A DNA stretch of 64,000 bases, from positions 434,001 to 498,000 of the forward strand of contig JAQGEQ010000305.1 in NCBI GenBank assembly GCA_034620365.1, in the 5' to 3' direction. The notes under the pieces are model-generated. The model searched no databases. It had not been told where the DNA came from and saw only the letters and a list, made by a program, of their open reading frames with translations. The DNA is from Pegea sp. RAD2-039 (lineage: Eukaryota; Chordata; Thaliacea; Salpida; Salpidae). The position numbers and the translations under genes are program-made. This document shows positions 1 through 12,659 of this stretch, one piece after another. Every line of letters starts with the position of its first letter. Positions within the stretch are counted from its first letter, which is position 1.

Positions 1-323
1 AATAATTTAAGATAGACTTGTATCATGCATATTTTGTTAATTAAAAGTTTAATCTAATCAGCAATAACACAACACTACTACGTGCTAATTATCTAATAAA
101 TCCAAAATGTTTATTAAAATTTACTAAAAAATTTTCATATTTTAAATCTGACAAAAAATATTCTGAAAAATTATTCTTTTGAAGCCAAACTGTTGCTGGT
201 TAGAAGAGCATTATGCATAGATGAATTACCTGATATAAAGAACTGAAGAACAAGAAGCAAAGAAAACAATAACAAAAATTGCACGAAAAAGAACTTTCAG
301 AAAACGAAATCTTGAGAAATTTC
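1..323. other. AT-rich flank downstream of PEX19
   Basis: No gene is seen. The stretch is AT-rich and lies 3' of the minus-strand PEX19 stop codon, so part of it is probably the PEX19 3' UTR. Confidence 0.5.
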
Positions 324-1157
324 TTATGAAATGATACATTGATCAGAAGATAGATGATTTAAAGATGGTAACTGTCCCATCAAATCACTTTTCTCAACTA
401 ACTCCTCAGGAGGATCTCCATAACCATGCATCTCATCAACAATAGCAATAATCCGTCTTGACCTCTCAGACTTAATGACTTCACTGTCTTCATCTTTTTC
501 AGCTTCAAATTCCTCACAAATTTTCTCCAAACATTTCAACTGATTTTTATAAGAAATTAATTCTTCTTCAGAAATTTTATTTTCATTTTTATCTAACCAA
601 GTTGGAAACTTCAAACACAAATCTTTAAGAGGATCATACATCATACTTTTAGATAACATAGTTGCCATTAAACCTTCCATCATATCAACCTCTTTCTTCA
701 AAAACTCATCATCTCCTAAATTCATACCAGCAAAAGATTCCCCTAAGCCATCCCCACTACTGCCACTTAGTTTTTTATTTTTCATATCTTTAGTCATCGC
801 ATCAAAAGTGGATTTTAAGGAGTCCTTCAAACTTTCATCTTTAGCCTCACCTATAGTTGTTGGGACTGAACCATTAATCTGAGATTGGATGTTCGCCATC
901 AGTTCAGGATCTTCATTTTTCAGCTCATCCAAAGCATTGTCCCATTCAGATTGAAGATTTTTGGTTGTTTCTTCATCAAAGAACTGAGAAAATAGAGCAG
1001 TTGGATTAATGCCATTTGAATTGCCAGGAAAAGAGTTATAATTGATTTGATCTCGTTTACCAATTGGTGTTGTATTTGGGGGTTTTGGAGTCTTATCAAA
1101 ATCTAAAAGAGCATCATCTAATAAATCATCCAAATCACTATCAGTAACATTTGTCAT
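324..1157 (-). CDS. PEX19: PEX19, peroxisomal membrane protein import receptor
   Basis: PEX19 is the cytosolic chaperone and import receptor that delivers newly made peroxisomal membrane proteins to PEX3. This is a single-exon gene of 277 codons, close to the roughly 300 usual for the family. The acidic start DSDLDDLLDDALLDFD (about residues 6-21) matches the conserved N-terminal PEX3-binding segment. The C-terminal half holds the cargo-binding helices (PLKDLCLKFPTWL, and KICEEFEAE followed by a GDPPEEL turn). The last four residues, CIIS, form a CaaX box for farnesylation, which is typical of PEX19. I start at the ATG at 1157; the frame is open 27 nt further upstream but from a TTG. The nearest genes, GALT and the repeat protein, lie on the same strand but 2.3 kb upstream. 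Nothing looks broken. Confidence 0.95.
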   Translation of the reverse strand: MTNVTDSDLDDLLDDALLDFDKTPKPPNTTPIGKRDQINYNSFPGNSNGINPTALFSQFFDEETTKNLQSEWDNALDELKNEDPELMANIQSQINGSVPTTIGEAKDESLKDSLKSTFDAMTKDMKNKKLSGSSGDGLGESFAGMNLGDDEFLKKEVDMMEGLMATMLSKSMMYDPLKDLCLKFPTWLDKNENKISEEELISYKNQLKCLEKICEEFEAEKDEDSEVIKSERSRRIIAIVDEMHGYGDPPEELVEKSDLMGQLPSLNHLSSDQCIIS

Positions 1158-3448
1158 TTTTGAATATTTTCTACAAAAAATCAACTTTAAAAAATATAAT
1201 TTTAGATTAGTATGATGATAACAATAAAATGAATTTCATAATTTTTTATCTTTAAATAAAAAATAAAACAAAATTTTAAGGATTCTATTTTTTTTTTAAT
1301 TTACAGCTTATAATATTTTTACGAAGTCATAAATATATCTAAATCTAATAAAGCTAAGCAAAAACTAATAATTTAAACTTCATTAAAATAAAACAATTTT
1401 TTAATACTAGTTGCAACAAAAAATATAACTATAGAAGCTACAAATAATTTTGTTTTTAATTTATAACAGATAAAAATTTAGAAACTTTTTTTAATGTTTC
1501 TACAAATGAAAGAAAAAAATTATACAAAAAATCACAATAATAAGATAATTTAAAAATATAAAAATCAAATCATAGCAATAAAAAGTATTTCAATAAATCT
1601 AAACAAGTTTTTCAAGATTAACGGATTTCAACATAAACAGATTTATGTTAGGTATATCAAACTGGAGGGAAAACTTGTATTATTACGGCAAAGTTTGTTT
1701 TTGAAATTATAAATATCAACATATTTGATTAATTTTCAATGGTTCCAGTTCTTTCATCAAATAACTGGTTTAAACTTAGTTTTATAATTTTGAAACATAA
1801 AAAAAAACATTTTGAGAAAATATTAGTGTAGGAGATAAATTTGAAATTGTATCGCTCGCTATATTTGGCTAAACTTTTTTAAATAACTTGAATTGTAATA
1901 GATTTAATTTTAAATTTTATAAATTCTAAAGGTAATATTACATATTCATAAAGCACGAAATGTATGTGAAGCAAACCATTTAAACTAGTTTAACCAACTT
2001 TAATGACTTTCTTAACAATTTCAACTTTTTTTAAATGCAGTAATAACAAATAACAAAATAAGAATTTATTAATAATTTGGAGACAAAAGCGCTGGACAGA
2101 CTTAAGTCAAAATTATTGACTTAATTTTTCAGCTTATCTTTTGATACACAACAGGGAGAGAAAACCTGAGTTTAAAAGTATGCCCGAAAAATTTCAAAAC
2201 CTAAAACTTCTTTATAGCAGTTCAAACTATCGGAAATAAGAGCTCAAACTATCTCTTATCGAAAATAAATTTGATGTCTTAATTAAAAGGTCTTTAAAAG
2301 GTGTTAATAGATAAATTAAAAATTTTATGTTGTTAGAATTTGATTTTTTGGGGATTTTGTGAAAGCTTTATAAAACCTAAAGATTTTCAAATGCTTTTTT
2401 GTGTAAAAAACATTTCAATGTTAAAACTACCCATTTTATTAAAAATAAACGAATTTGTTAAAAGGCTTATTAAATTTTTTTATGATGTAATCACAATGCA
2501 GAATTTTTCAAAGTTTTATTTTAAAAAGTACTTTTTTCGAAGTATCATGATGTCTTGGAATTTTTTAAATCTTTGAAATTTTTTATTGGATGCACATACA
2601 ATTTCATGATAACATATTTTAAGTATTATCTAAAAAGAAAACTTTTTATATATTGATTTAAATACCTAAATTTAAAAACTGGTTTAAACTTTACTTCTAA
2701 ATCTTGATAGTAGTAAGTTATATTAGTGATATTTTAATCTTCTAAGAAGTTGCAACTTACACTTCTGAAATAGTCAAAAACGGCCGTTAGGTTTTCGAAA
2801 CTGACGAAGGTTGGTTTGAATGTGATCAAGAAGTTGGGGCACTTCTACCAAAGAAACTAATCTAACAATTTCAAACTATCTACTAACATCTACATCACAA
2901 ACTTTGCATGGGGTAGAGGAATTGGTGGGCAGAACTTGTTAATGAATCCTAACTGTATCAAAGTGACCAACCAAAGAAACTGGTAAATGGCTCATTGTTT
3001 AAAGGTGCAAACTCCTTATGAAGTTTAGATGGCTTTACACTACCGACTCCAAAAACTCCATCTAATCAAGAGAATCTTAACATTTTCAATCACTCTTCAA
3101 CGCTCAGTCTGATAACAGATTTTATTCATGCAGCGGAACTCCAAGTGGATTTGAGATTTGATGAACATTCATCTATCAGTTTCGTTATCTTCAAGAACTC
3201 TCAACTTTACTATTGTAATGTGTGAGCTGAGGTAACAAAAACAACTCTTTTTAAATCGATTCTTTGAAGTACAACAATTTGTTATCAATCAATATTTAAT
3301 TGGAGAAAATTAAAATGAAATAAAAGAGATTTGAAGTAAAAATCACAAATAGCTTGAAGTAATCAAAAAGTAAACAAAATTGCTGAAGATTTCAAAATAA
3401 AAATAAGATTTAGAATCACACAAAGATTAGAAGATGATTTAAGAAGAT
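1158..3448. other. Intergenic, no gene seen
   Basis: AT-rich spacer between PEX19 and GALT. The part at about 2750-3240 is visibly less AT-rich than its surroundings but has no long frame or recognisable domain on either strand. It could be an old repeat or untranslated sequence. Confidence 0.45.
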
Positions 3449-4534
<1,086 letters not shown>

Positions 4535-4632
4535 TTTGCAAAAATTTTTAAAGCTAAAATACAATTTTTTAAATTTAGAAAACATTTTTTTAAAATGACA
4601 AAAAAGTCGATTTGAATTTCATGACAAAAGGT
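4535..4632 (-). promoter_or_regulatory. 98-nt spacer between two same-strand genes, possible trans-splice or operon spacer
   Basis: On the minus strand the stop codon of the repeat protein is followed after 98 nt by the GALT ATG. The spacer contains a T-rich run ending in TTGTATTTTAG about 20 nt before the ATG, which resembles a 3' splice acceptor with no 5' partner. This is compatible with an operon resolved by spliced-leader trans-splicing, or with a tiny promoter plus a 5' UTR intron. It is an inference from spacing only. Confidence 0.3.
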
Positions 4633-5964
4633 TCACAAGGTTCTATTTTTTCGACTTCTCTTTCGATTTCTTTTTCTTTTTTTCTTTTCTGGGCCTTTAC
4701 AGGTATTCTTTGAGGAATCATTTGAAACTTTTGAAACATCTGAGATCTTATCACGTGACAAAACCTCACCTAGATCACGTGACAAAACTTCTCCTGCATC
4801 ACGTGACAAAACCTCTCCTACATCACGTGACAAAACCTCGCCTACATCACGTGACAAAACCTCGCCTACATCACGTGACAAAACTTCTCCTACATCACGT
4901 GACAAAACTTCTCCTACATCACTTGACAAAACTTCTCCTGCATCACTTGACAAAACCTCGCCTACATCACGTGACAAAACTTCTCCTACATCACGTGACA
5001 AAACTTCTCCTACATCACGTGACAAAACCTCGCCTGCATCACGTGACAAAACTTCTCCTACATCACGTGACAAAACTTCTCCTACATCACGTGACAAAAC
5101 TTCTCCTGCATCACGTGACAAAACTTTGCCTACATCACGTGACAAAACTTCTCCTGCATCACGTGACAAAAGTTCTCCTACATCACGTGACAAAACTTCT
5201 CCTACATCACGTGACAAAACTTCTCCTACATCACGTGACAAAACTTCTCCTGCATCACGTGACAAAACTTCTCCTACATCACGTGACAAAACCTCGCCTA
5301 CATCACGTGACAAAACTTTTCCTACATCATTGGACATATCTAAATTCAATTTGATCCTTTTTGTGTCTTCAGAAACTTCAAGAGACTCTTTCTCAAATCG
5401 CGCAATAGAAGCTTTGCATCGACGCCTCTTCTTCTTAATTTTAACTTCTGTAGCAAATTCATTGCTCATCTTCAAATGAAGACAAATTTTTCCGTAAATT
5501 ACTTTAAAACTGTCCAAAAAACTCTTCAAAATTGAAAATATCTTACTGGCACAACTAATCAACAAAAGATGCTGTGAAATAAAATGTTCAATGGAAAGTT
5601 CCTTCTGACATAAGATGGTTCCTTCCATACATGAAGAGCTAGTGATCTGTAGAAGCAAGATTGATTGCTTGACAAAAGCTTTCAACTCATTCATATATTC
5701 ATCAGAATAAATTGAATTAAAGTCATTATCTTCACCAATTAGCTGAAGGTGTTTGTTTGTAAGTTGGAGTAATTCTAAATTAGCAAACTTTCGAATATTT
5801 CTTTCAATTTTTCGGAAAGCTTGATAAAATTTAAACTGTTTTTGAGCATTATGAATTTTGTACAATACTTGTGAGATGATGACCAGCTCTTTGACAAACA
5901 TTTTCATCTTTTCACTTGCCAAAACTTCATTTAAAGATTTTATGATTTCTTTGACACAGACCAT
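4633..5964 (-). CDS. Basic protein with 24 copies of an 8-residue repeat (possibly NEPRO-like)
   Basis: Single-exon frame of 443 codons; the ATG at 5964 is the only sensible start. Residues about 1-165 are a helical, Lys/Leu-rich domain (including VKELVIISQVLYKIHNAQKQ and YQAFRKIERNIRKF). It recalls the N-terminal domain of NEPRO, a nucleolar factor tied to RNase P/MRP, but I make that match from memory and it is weak. A basic stretch (KIKKKRRRCK, about 175-184) looks like a nuclear localisation signal. Then come 24 tandem copies of DVGEVLSR with few changes (K for E, A or L for V, S for R), and a lysine/arginine-rich tail (EKKKRKRNRKRSRKNR). The repeat alternates hydrophobic and charged residues. 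The gene sits just upstream of GALT on the same strand. Function is not established by the sequence. Confidence 0.7.
   Translation of the reverse strand: MVCVKEIIKSLNEVLASEKMKMFVKELVIISQVLYKIHNAQKQFKFYQAFRKIERNIRKFANLELLQLTNKHLQLIGEDNDFNSIYSDEYMNELKAFVKQSILLLQITSSSCMEGTILCQKELSIEHFISQHLLLISCASKIFSILKSFLDSFKVIYGKICLHLKMSNEFATEVKIKKKRRRCKASIARFEKESLEVSEDTKRIKLNLDMSNDVGKVLSRDVGEVLSRDVGEVLSRDAGEVLSRDVGEVLSRDVGEVLSRDVGELLSRDAGEVLSRDVGKVLSRDAGEVLSRDVGEVLSRDVGEVLSRDAGEVLSRDVGEVLSRDVGEVLSRDVGEVLSSDAGEVLSSDVGEVLSRDVGEVLSRDVGEVLSRDVGEVLSRDVGEVLSRDAGEVLSRDLGEVLSRDKISDVSKVSNDSSKNTCKGPEKKKRKRNRKRSRKNRTL
4751..5330 (-). repeat. 24-bp coding minisatellite, 24 copies, most with a CACGTG core
   Basis: A 24-bp unit is repeated 24 times in the frame of the repeat protein. 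Because 24 is divisible by three, the array stays in frame and also leaves antisense frames open. On the plus strand nearly every unit contains TCACGTGAC, a palindromic E-box; two adjacent units (near 4920-4950) carry CACTTG instead. Variation is mainly at the C/T and G/A positions of the flanking bases. The near-identity of the units suggests recent expansion or gene conversion. Confidence 0.9.
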
Positions 5965-7179
5965 TTTTAAATAAAAGTTTTAAAATAAAAATTATAATGT
6001 ATAAAACTTGTATTTTTAAAATAAAAACTAAATGATAAAAATGTTTCATGTTAGAACAAAAATTATAATTACTATAACAATAAGGTTTTAAAATAATTAA
6101 AATAATAATGATTAAAATTAAAAAAAAATCTTCAAAATAAATAACATAATTTACTTATAGTTAATAATTATATTGAAAAATCATTAACAAAAATACTCTA
6201 ACTTATATTTACTTTAAAATTACTAATAAAACAAATATCAAAATCTATCTTGAATAATTATTCAACAGTAAATGAGATAAAATAAACATAAAAAATAGTT
6301 TTAAAAAGTTCAATTAAAGTAAAAATTAAATCAACTTTAATAGTTTAATGTTCTTATACAGCTTTAAACTAAGAGCTTAAGTTTTTTTACATTTTGTAAT
6401 TTTTCTTGTAGAATAAAATCATTTATAATAAATATTTCATACACCATTAAATAAGAAAATCTAAATAAATTATCAAATAAAACATATCTTATAATATAAT
6501 ATAAATATATGGTCTATAATTATTTTTTATATTCAAAATTTAATTATAATTTTCTATATATAAATATTGTATCTACCATAATTTTTAAACTAATTAAATA
6601 TGAGTAACAACAAATAAATTTCTTATAAAAAACATTGTTAAAATTGTAACACATTTTTAATCTAACTTAAATTCTTATTTACAAAATTAAATTTAAAAAA
6701 AATTAGTATATGAAAATAATACATAAAATAAAAGAGTTAAGATTGAGAAAGTTTCATAATTTAATAGTAATCAGAAATCCTCTAAAAGATAAAATTCAAA
6801 AAAAAATAAGCATAACTATGTAAAAGATAGAACAATTTTGCAGAAACTACGGAGTACATTAAGGGCATTGCAATATAGGGTATCTCCCGGTAACAAAACT
6901 ATTTAAAATGAAATATGTTCAACAAATTTATATTTATAATTTGAAAAAATTTTTAATATCAAAAGTAACTATTCTATTTAATTGTCGTTATTTTATTTTA
7001 TTTATTATTTTATTTACTTGATACTCATTCTACTTCTAAATTTACTTTCAGTACAATACTTCTAGTATTGTTAGTATATAGACCAAATAGTATACATGAA
7101 TTATATATTATATATTATTACAATATGTTAGACTATTATAGTGTACTATTATATTATTGTATATTTTAGATATATAAAA

Positions 7180-7340
7180 TAAAGGCTCCACTGTCGCCCA
7201 GTAACTGCATTCATCACGCCCTTACAAAAAGCGCGACTAGATGTGTCTTTCTCACATTTGCTTGTTTAGTCACCAGCGTGTTTACAGGAAAGTCTTCATG
7301 CAACAGCTATTAACTTTTTAAACTTTTCTTTTTGTCACTC
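7180..7340. repeat. Dispersed repeat, copy A
   Basis: This segment resembles one at 15330-15470. The shared core is GCTTGTTTAGTCACCAGCGTG here and GCTTATTTAGTCATGAACGTG there, with further weaker similarity on both sides, including AAAGCGCGAC before it and a TTTTCTTTT stretch after it. No terminal inverted repeats or coding frame are obvious. It is probably a short non-autonomous mobile element or an old element fragment. Confidence 0.45.
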
Positions 7341-8369
7341 TTCTTAATTTTTTCAATACTCATTCTTTTCATTTTTAGAGATTCAAACTTTAAAGAACAA
7401 TAAAATAAATTCATTAATTAATAATTAAACCCCTTAAACACTAAAACATTTCTATAATATCAAAATCCAAGATTGTTCCAATCTTTTTATAGAAAAAGCT
7501 TGTCTTAGAATCTTGGTGGATTAAAGATTTTATAAATTAAAATGTTGCATTGACTCAATTGGCTTAATTCTACATTTTTCTACTCTATTTGGAATTCGAA
7601 CGAGCTTAGAAATAGCAAAATATGTTTTATTGCGCTGTCTTATGTTTGTTAAATGACGAGCCCTAAATAATTTCTTGACATGAACCTGACTTATATCTTT
7701 ATAATTACTTGATGAGGTTGAGATTGGTTTGAGAAAAGTTTCAAAATGAAAAAACATGATTACCTACTTCCTGTTATTTTAGTAATTTAGTTATGTGTTT
7801 AAAATCAATCAACAAGTTTGTAGTACAAGAAATTAAAACAGCAAAACAACATCAAAAATATTAAATATGAAAATAGTTTATTGAGTTAATGTTTGGAATC
7901 TAAACTTTTAAATTCATGGTTTGAATTCCTGAATGTCAATTTATTAAAAAACCAGCATTGTTCAACTAACTTTTGATCGATATAAACTTGTTTTCCAATA
8001 GCACCAAGCTAAGAACAATATATAGATAAATCTTGTGCCTGGTGCTGAGGGGGTGTACCCCTCTTATAACGACCAGTAGTTACTTAAACAGTAGTTCGTG
8101 TATTTTTCGAAAGTAAATTTGATATAAATATATCCAAAATCTTAGCAAATGATAAACATTCTATTAGCTTTCTTAATTTTTAAAGTTATCTATCTATCAT
8201 CTAATCACAAGAACGTATTTTACTAAGTATTTTCAACTATTTTATTTACGTGATCAAAAATACATTTTAAGGCTTCTTAAATTAAAGTAATTAGAATTTA
8301 GAAAATATCTGAGATATATTTTCCAGCAAAATCTGATCGTATCTTCACTTGATAATGTGAAATTGTTTA

Positions 8370-8390
8370 TTTATTTATTTATTTATTTTT
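8370..8390. repeat. TTTA microsatellite
   Basis: A short tract of about five TTTA units in an AT-rich spacer. Confidence 0.6.
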
Positions 8391-10672
8391 GTATATTAAG
8401 TGCCTACTTAAGCAAATTACTTGTTGATATGTTTGACTTTCACCTATAATTAGCTTCTAAAACTGTTTCTTCAATTGTTTACTAAAGTATATGCTTCGAA
8501 AACAAAAGAAAATTTATTTTATAGTTTCAAATTGACTTTTATAAACTTTCAAATGCAATTTAAAAAATAAATAAAAAGTTATATAAACTGATTCGGTGTA
8601 ATACATAAAATCGAATAAATCAATCAAAATAATCAATTTTTAAAAATCGATTAGTTATAGATGGTATTTTTCAGATTTCATTTTTACAAGTTTATAATTT
8701 TAACGTAAACCAAAATGAATTCAAATTTATTTGAAACTGTTCTTTGAAAAACGAATCAAGTATTATAAACCAAAAACGATTTCAAAAAACGAATAGTTTA
8801 AATTCAATGTTTATGAAAAAAACCCTTTACAACATATTAATTTTACTTCCTTCAGAAATTCGGTCGTATTTAAACTTTGGTAACATCTTCCTGTTAATTA
8901 AACAAATAAATATTTAGAATTCAGACATAACAAAGATTAATCAAATATTTTTGAATTTTAAAAAATATCACAAGATATTCTGTAGCTGTTTTATTTACAA
9001 ATGAAATAAATGGTGCTGTGTAAAAATTTAGGTATGTTAAAGAAGTCAAAGTATAGACATTTATCCGAAAATTGTTAGATACAACTAAATAAAAGAGATA
9101 GTTACTTGTTTTTAAAAATTTGATTGGTAATTATTAAAATAAAAAGATAAAAATAAGTTTGAAAGTAAAACTATGCAACTTTTACTAAATAAGTTATTTG
9201 ATAAGTTATAAGGGTTCGAACCTGACTAATAAACATTCAAACTCATTCAAACTACAAAGTATTTTACTTGATGCGCAACCCAAAGTTCTTTTTTCGATTT
9301 CATAATTTAAATCAAAACTTTTTAAAATGATTTAAAAAGGAAGCTATGAAAATGTTTAAAAAACAAATCACACTTTTTCATTAAATCTTATAAAAGTTCA
9401 GTTTATTTTGTGACAACATTCAATTTAAAAGTAATTTTTTGAACTTTTAATGACTTTGAAGAAAAACTTGGGCAATTTATTCAAGTTTAATTTCTGAATT
9501 AAAAATAGCTTCAAACGCTTTTGGATCTGTATCTTGAAAACTATTACCTACATAAAATTGTTTTTTTACATGTTTGTAAGTGTTTAGCCTACTTTTATAT
9601 TTTAAAAATCAAGTTCCAAAAATTTAAATGTCAAAATGTTTTTTGATAAAGAATTGATACTAACTAAAATCAATTTATTTATTAACCTTAAAAAAGATAG
9701 ATAATTGATAATTTAGTAATAACAAGAAAAGTTTCTTTTTTATCTGTTATTTTTATCTGTATAAAAGTGATAAAAATACTAAAAATGATTTTTTTTTAAT
9801 TTTTGGATTTAAGCAATCTATGTCAAATAAAATATTTGAACTTTCATTAAGAGCTTTTTCACATCTGACCTTGAACTTGCCAAACAAATATTTTAATCAA
9901 TTTCAATTTGTATTTTGGACTTTAGTCAAATATTTCACAATAACCAAGCAGTTTATAAATATCTTTCTATTATTCTCCTATTTTTAATTATTACTATAAA
10001 TCTTAGGTTTTTAATTCAAGAAATAAACTAAATAAATATTTCAAAATCAAATGTTATTTAGCAATATATTTAGAAATTTTTTGAAATTGTGCTTAATCTT
10101 ATTTTTGTAATTTACTTATTGTTAGAATATTTCAAATCTTATATATTTTTAAAAAATTTTTATCAGTTATTTCCAGACATTAACAATAAAATTGACAAAA
10201 ATTAAAGAAATTTGGTGGAAATTTTAAGAATCTGGAGAAATCAATTCTATAAGAAAACAAAATATATTTTAAAAACAGTGAAAAGATGTAAACAAATAAA
10301 TAATTTAAGTTATTGGAAAAGGTTAATCTAGAACAAATCACGATCACGCCATTCAATGATAATCAGGTGATCTTGCAACTTGATTACCCTGTTAAAAAGA
10401 GGTTTTTATAAAAATAAACGGCAGCGGATGACATTTTCATTACTTCAATGCTAGAACTGCCTTTTCTGTTTCTTTAATAACTTCCTGCCGTCTATTCGCA
10501 GGTTTCAGGACTCGATCATATTGACGTGATGCTATGACGTACATAGATTCAACAATTACTGAATCGTTCATATTAAGGGGTAACTAAAGGGCATTGACTT
10601 AAGGTCATTTAACAGAAGCTATCATGAGGGTATCTAAAGTTTTCAAGCAATTTCATAGGCTCGCCTGTTACA

Positions 10673-10707
10673 CGTGACAATAAAGAAAAAGGCGGTGCGT
10701 ATAAATA
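10673..10707 (+). promoter_or_regulatory. TATA box with upstream E-box
   Basis: TATAAATA at 10700-10707 lies about 44 nt before the ATG of the FG-GAP gene, placing the expected transcription start near 10730 and giving a very short 5' UTR. An ACACGTGAC E-box lies about 30 bp upstream of the TATA box. The surrounding 300 bp are less AT-rich than the spacer. Such a focused promoter fits a highly or tissue-specifically expressed secreted protein. Confidence 0.55.
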
Positions 10708-10750
10708 GCGCGAAGGTTTTGATACATCTCATTATACATACGTAAGCAAG

Positions 10751-12659
10751 ATGAAGTTATTAAGTATTGTCAGCTTATTGATGTTGATCATCAACATCGA
10801 TGGAAGCCGTGTAAGACAGCGACGATTTATTAACAGCTTTCGAGCAAGATTAATCAAACAGGCAAGCTCTTTACGAGATGAACAGGTCAAGCCTCGATTG
10901 CTCGCTCAAATGAAGCTTGGTGGACAGCCAAGAGGAGTTTTTGTAAGCTTAAATTTGTTTCTTGATATAGATTCGTTTTCCTTTCTGCATTTAGCTTTTG
11001 CAGTGTTGCCGAAGTGGAAATTTCAAAATATTTACTTAAAAGTTGAAAGCAAATAGTAGAAACCGCAACAATTCTGAACAAATAACTTGTCACTTGAGTT
11101 GCAACTTCTTGTTAATCATCAACTTATGTTGATCCTTAGACAATCCCAGATGAAAACGCGAAAATCGACATCGCTGTCAACTTCCTAAACGCGAACACCT
11201 CACAAATTTCTCTTCTTCGAGTAAGCAACGTGATTGGTTGGTTGAAAAACCGATCAGATCACTTGAAATTACAAACAGTAGCTGAACATATTGGCTGGCC
11301 CGAGCAAGTGGGCGAAGTGAGTGGTCAGTATCGCGTTATTACCATATAAGGACTTGCTGATAACAAGTGATCTTTTTAGGAGAGTATATTCCCAACATTT
11401 CTCCACCCTATTGGTGGTTGACGACTGGGTTTAATCAACACGATCAAGTTGATGGACAAATAGCTTTGATTCCACTTCGTGATGATCTCCCGGCGATTCC
11501 GATCATGATGACTCCTCAAGAAGCTCAGACGAAGTGGAATTATTGGAATATTGAATGGGCGGACATGAATCAAGATGGTTGGCCGGATGTTGTTGCTTCT
11601 CGATCTCAAGGGGAAGAAGACTCGATTCAAACTTCCGAGATTGTTTGGCTGGAAAATCCTGGATGGAACTCAATTATTGATCATCGCGCTCCGTAAGTTG
11701 ATCCTGATCTTTGATGAATAGGACTCTCTAAAAGATCCTGTCTTTAGATGGACGATTCACTCAGTGACAAATGGACCGGATGTCAACTTCCGGATTATGA
11801 AAGTTCCAGATAAAAACGGAGAAACCAAAATGGTCATCATTGGTCTTGGGTACTGGACCCATAAGATATACGTCATTTGGACTGAAGGTTTGAAGATTCA
11901 ACATTCGGCATTCAGCATTCTGAAATTCCTATCTCAGATCCCGAACAGGATTGGAGTAATGTTGAATCCATTCGCGAACGCGTCATCGGGAACCATGCAT
12001 GGTACTGGGATATTGTGATTGCTGATATCAATGCCGATGGACGCGATGACGTCATCGTTTCCACATACGCGTAAGTGTTGATGATGAAGTTTGAAAATAG
12101 AAATTGATGATTGTTGAATTTAGGATGAGAAGTTGGAGAAGTTCTCTATTCGTATACGAAATCCCATGTGACTTTAAGAGGGATAATTGGAAGAGACACA
12201 CCATCCTGGATGGAGGTGATAATATGAGTGATGAACCTTTCAACTCCGGAGGAAAGATCAAAGTCTTCCATCCGCTTGTTAGAGATAGCTCGACTTATTT
12301 GAAAAAGAAGAAACCTTTCATCTTATTATCTGGTGATAATGATGGATACGTGAAAGTCCTTTCTCCTGGATCCAGGTCATCTACTGTATGGGATTATAAT
12401 GCGAGAGTCGTAAGTTGAGATGATGATATGATTGGTTGATATAATATCTTCAAATAATATTCAGATCTTTCATGCTGTTGGACCAGTGGGACCTGTTGCC
12501 TTGGAAGATCTTGATCATGATGGGTTTATGGAGATTATTATCCCTGCTATGGACTCTCAAAGACTTTTGTTCTTTACTTACAAACCAACTTCAAGTTTAA
12601 TAGCTTATGACATAGATGAACGAAAAGTTGATATTGATGCGATCATTGAAAGATTGTAA
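10751..12659 (+). CDS. Secreted FG-GAP/VCBS-repeat protein (7 exons)
   Basis: Exons 10751-10942, 11140-11316, 11385-11692, 11748-11887, 11938-12070, 12124-12409 and 12465-12659 give 476 codons with matched phases; the third acceptor (GGAGAG before 11385) was chosen to keep frame. Residues 1-18 (MKLLSIVSLLMLIINIDG) are a clear signal peptide, followed by an Arg-rich stretch (VRQRRF) that may be a processing site. Several Ca2+-binding loops of the FG-GAP/VCBS beta-propeller type are visible: ADMNQDGWPDVV, IADINADGRDDVIV, LSGDNDGYVKV and LEDLDHDGFMEIII. Such propellers are found in integrin alpha chains and in secreted proteins of unknown role; the compact length and lack of a membrane segment fit a secreted protein. 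I do not recognise the exact orthologue. It is preceded by a TATA box and stands alone on its strand until RPN2. Confidence 0.85.

Larger units (their letters stand above)
5965..10699. other. Long AT-rich intergenic region
   Basis: About 4.7 kb without a convincing gene. It holds one copy of a short dispersed repeat (near 7180-7340), a small hairpin-forming GC patch near 8049-8065 and a TTTA microsatellite near 8370-8390. The rest is AT-rich spacer. The last 400 bp are less AT-rich and lead into the promoter of the FG-GAP gene. Confidence 0.5.

Noticed and set aside
2340-2576. 78-codon frame upstream of GALT 3' end
   Set aside because: It is AT-driven, begins at TTG and has no recognisable similarity.
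4751-5330. CRISPR-like array
   Set aside because: The units are directly adjacent with no unique spacers, and the array is inside an animal coding frame.
4710-5479. Long plus-strand frames across the 24-bp repeats (His/Lys/Leu- and Thr/Ser/Pro-rich)
   Set aside because: They are antisense shadows: a 24-bp period keeps all frames open. The minus frame has a non-repetitive domain, an ATG and a basic tail, so it is the real one.
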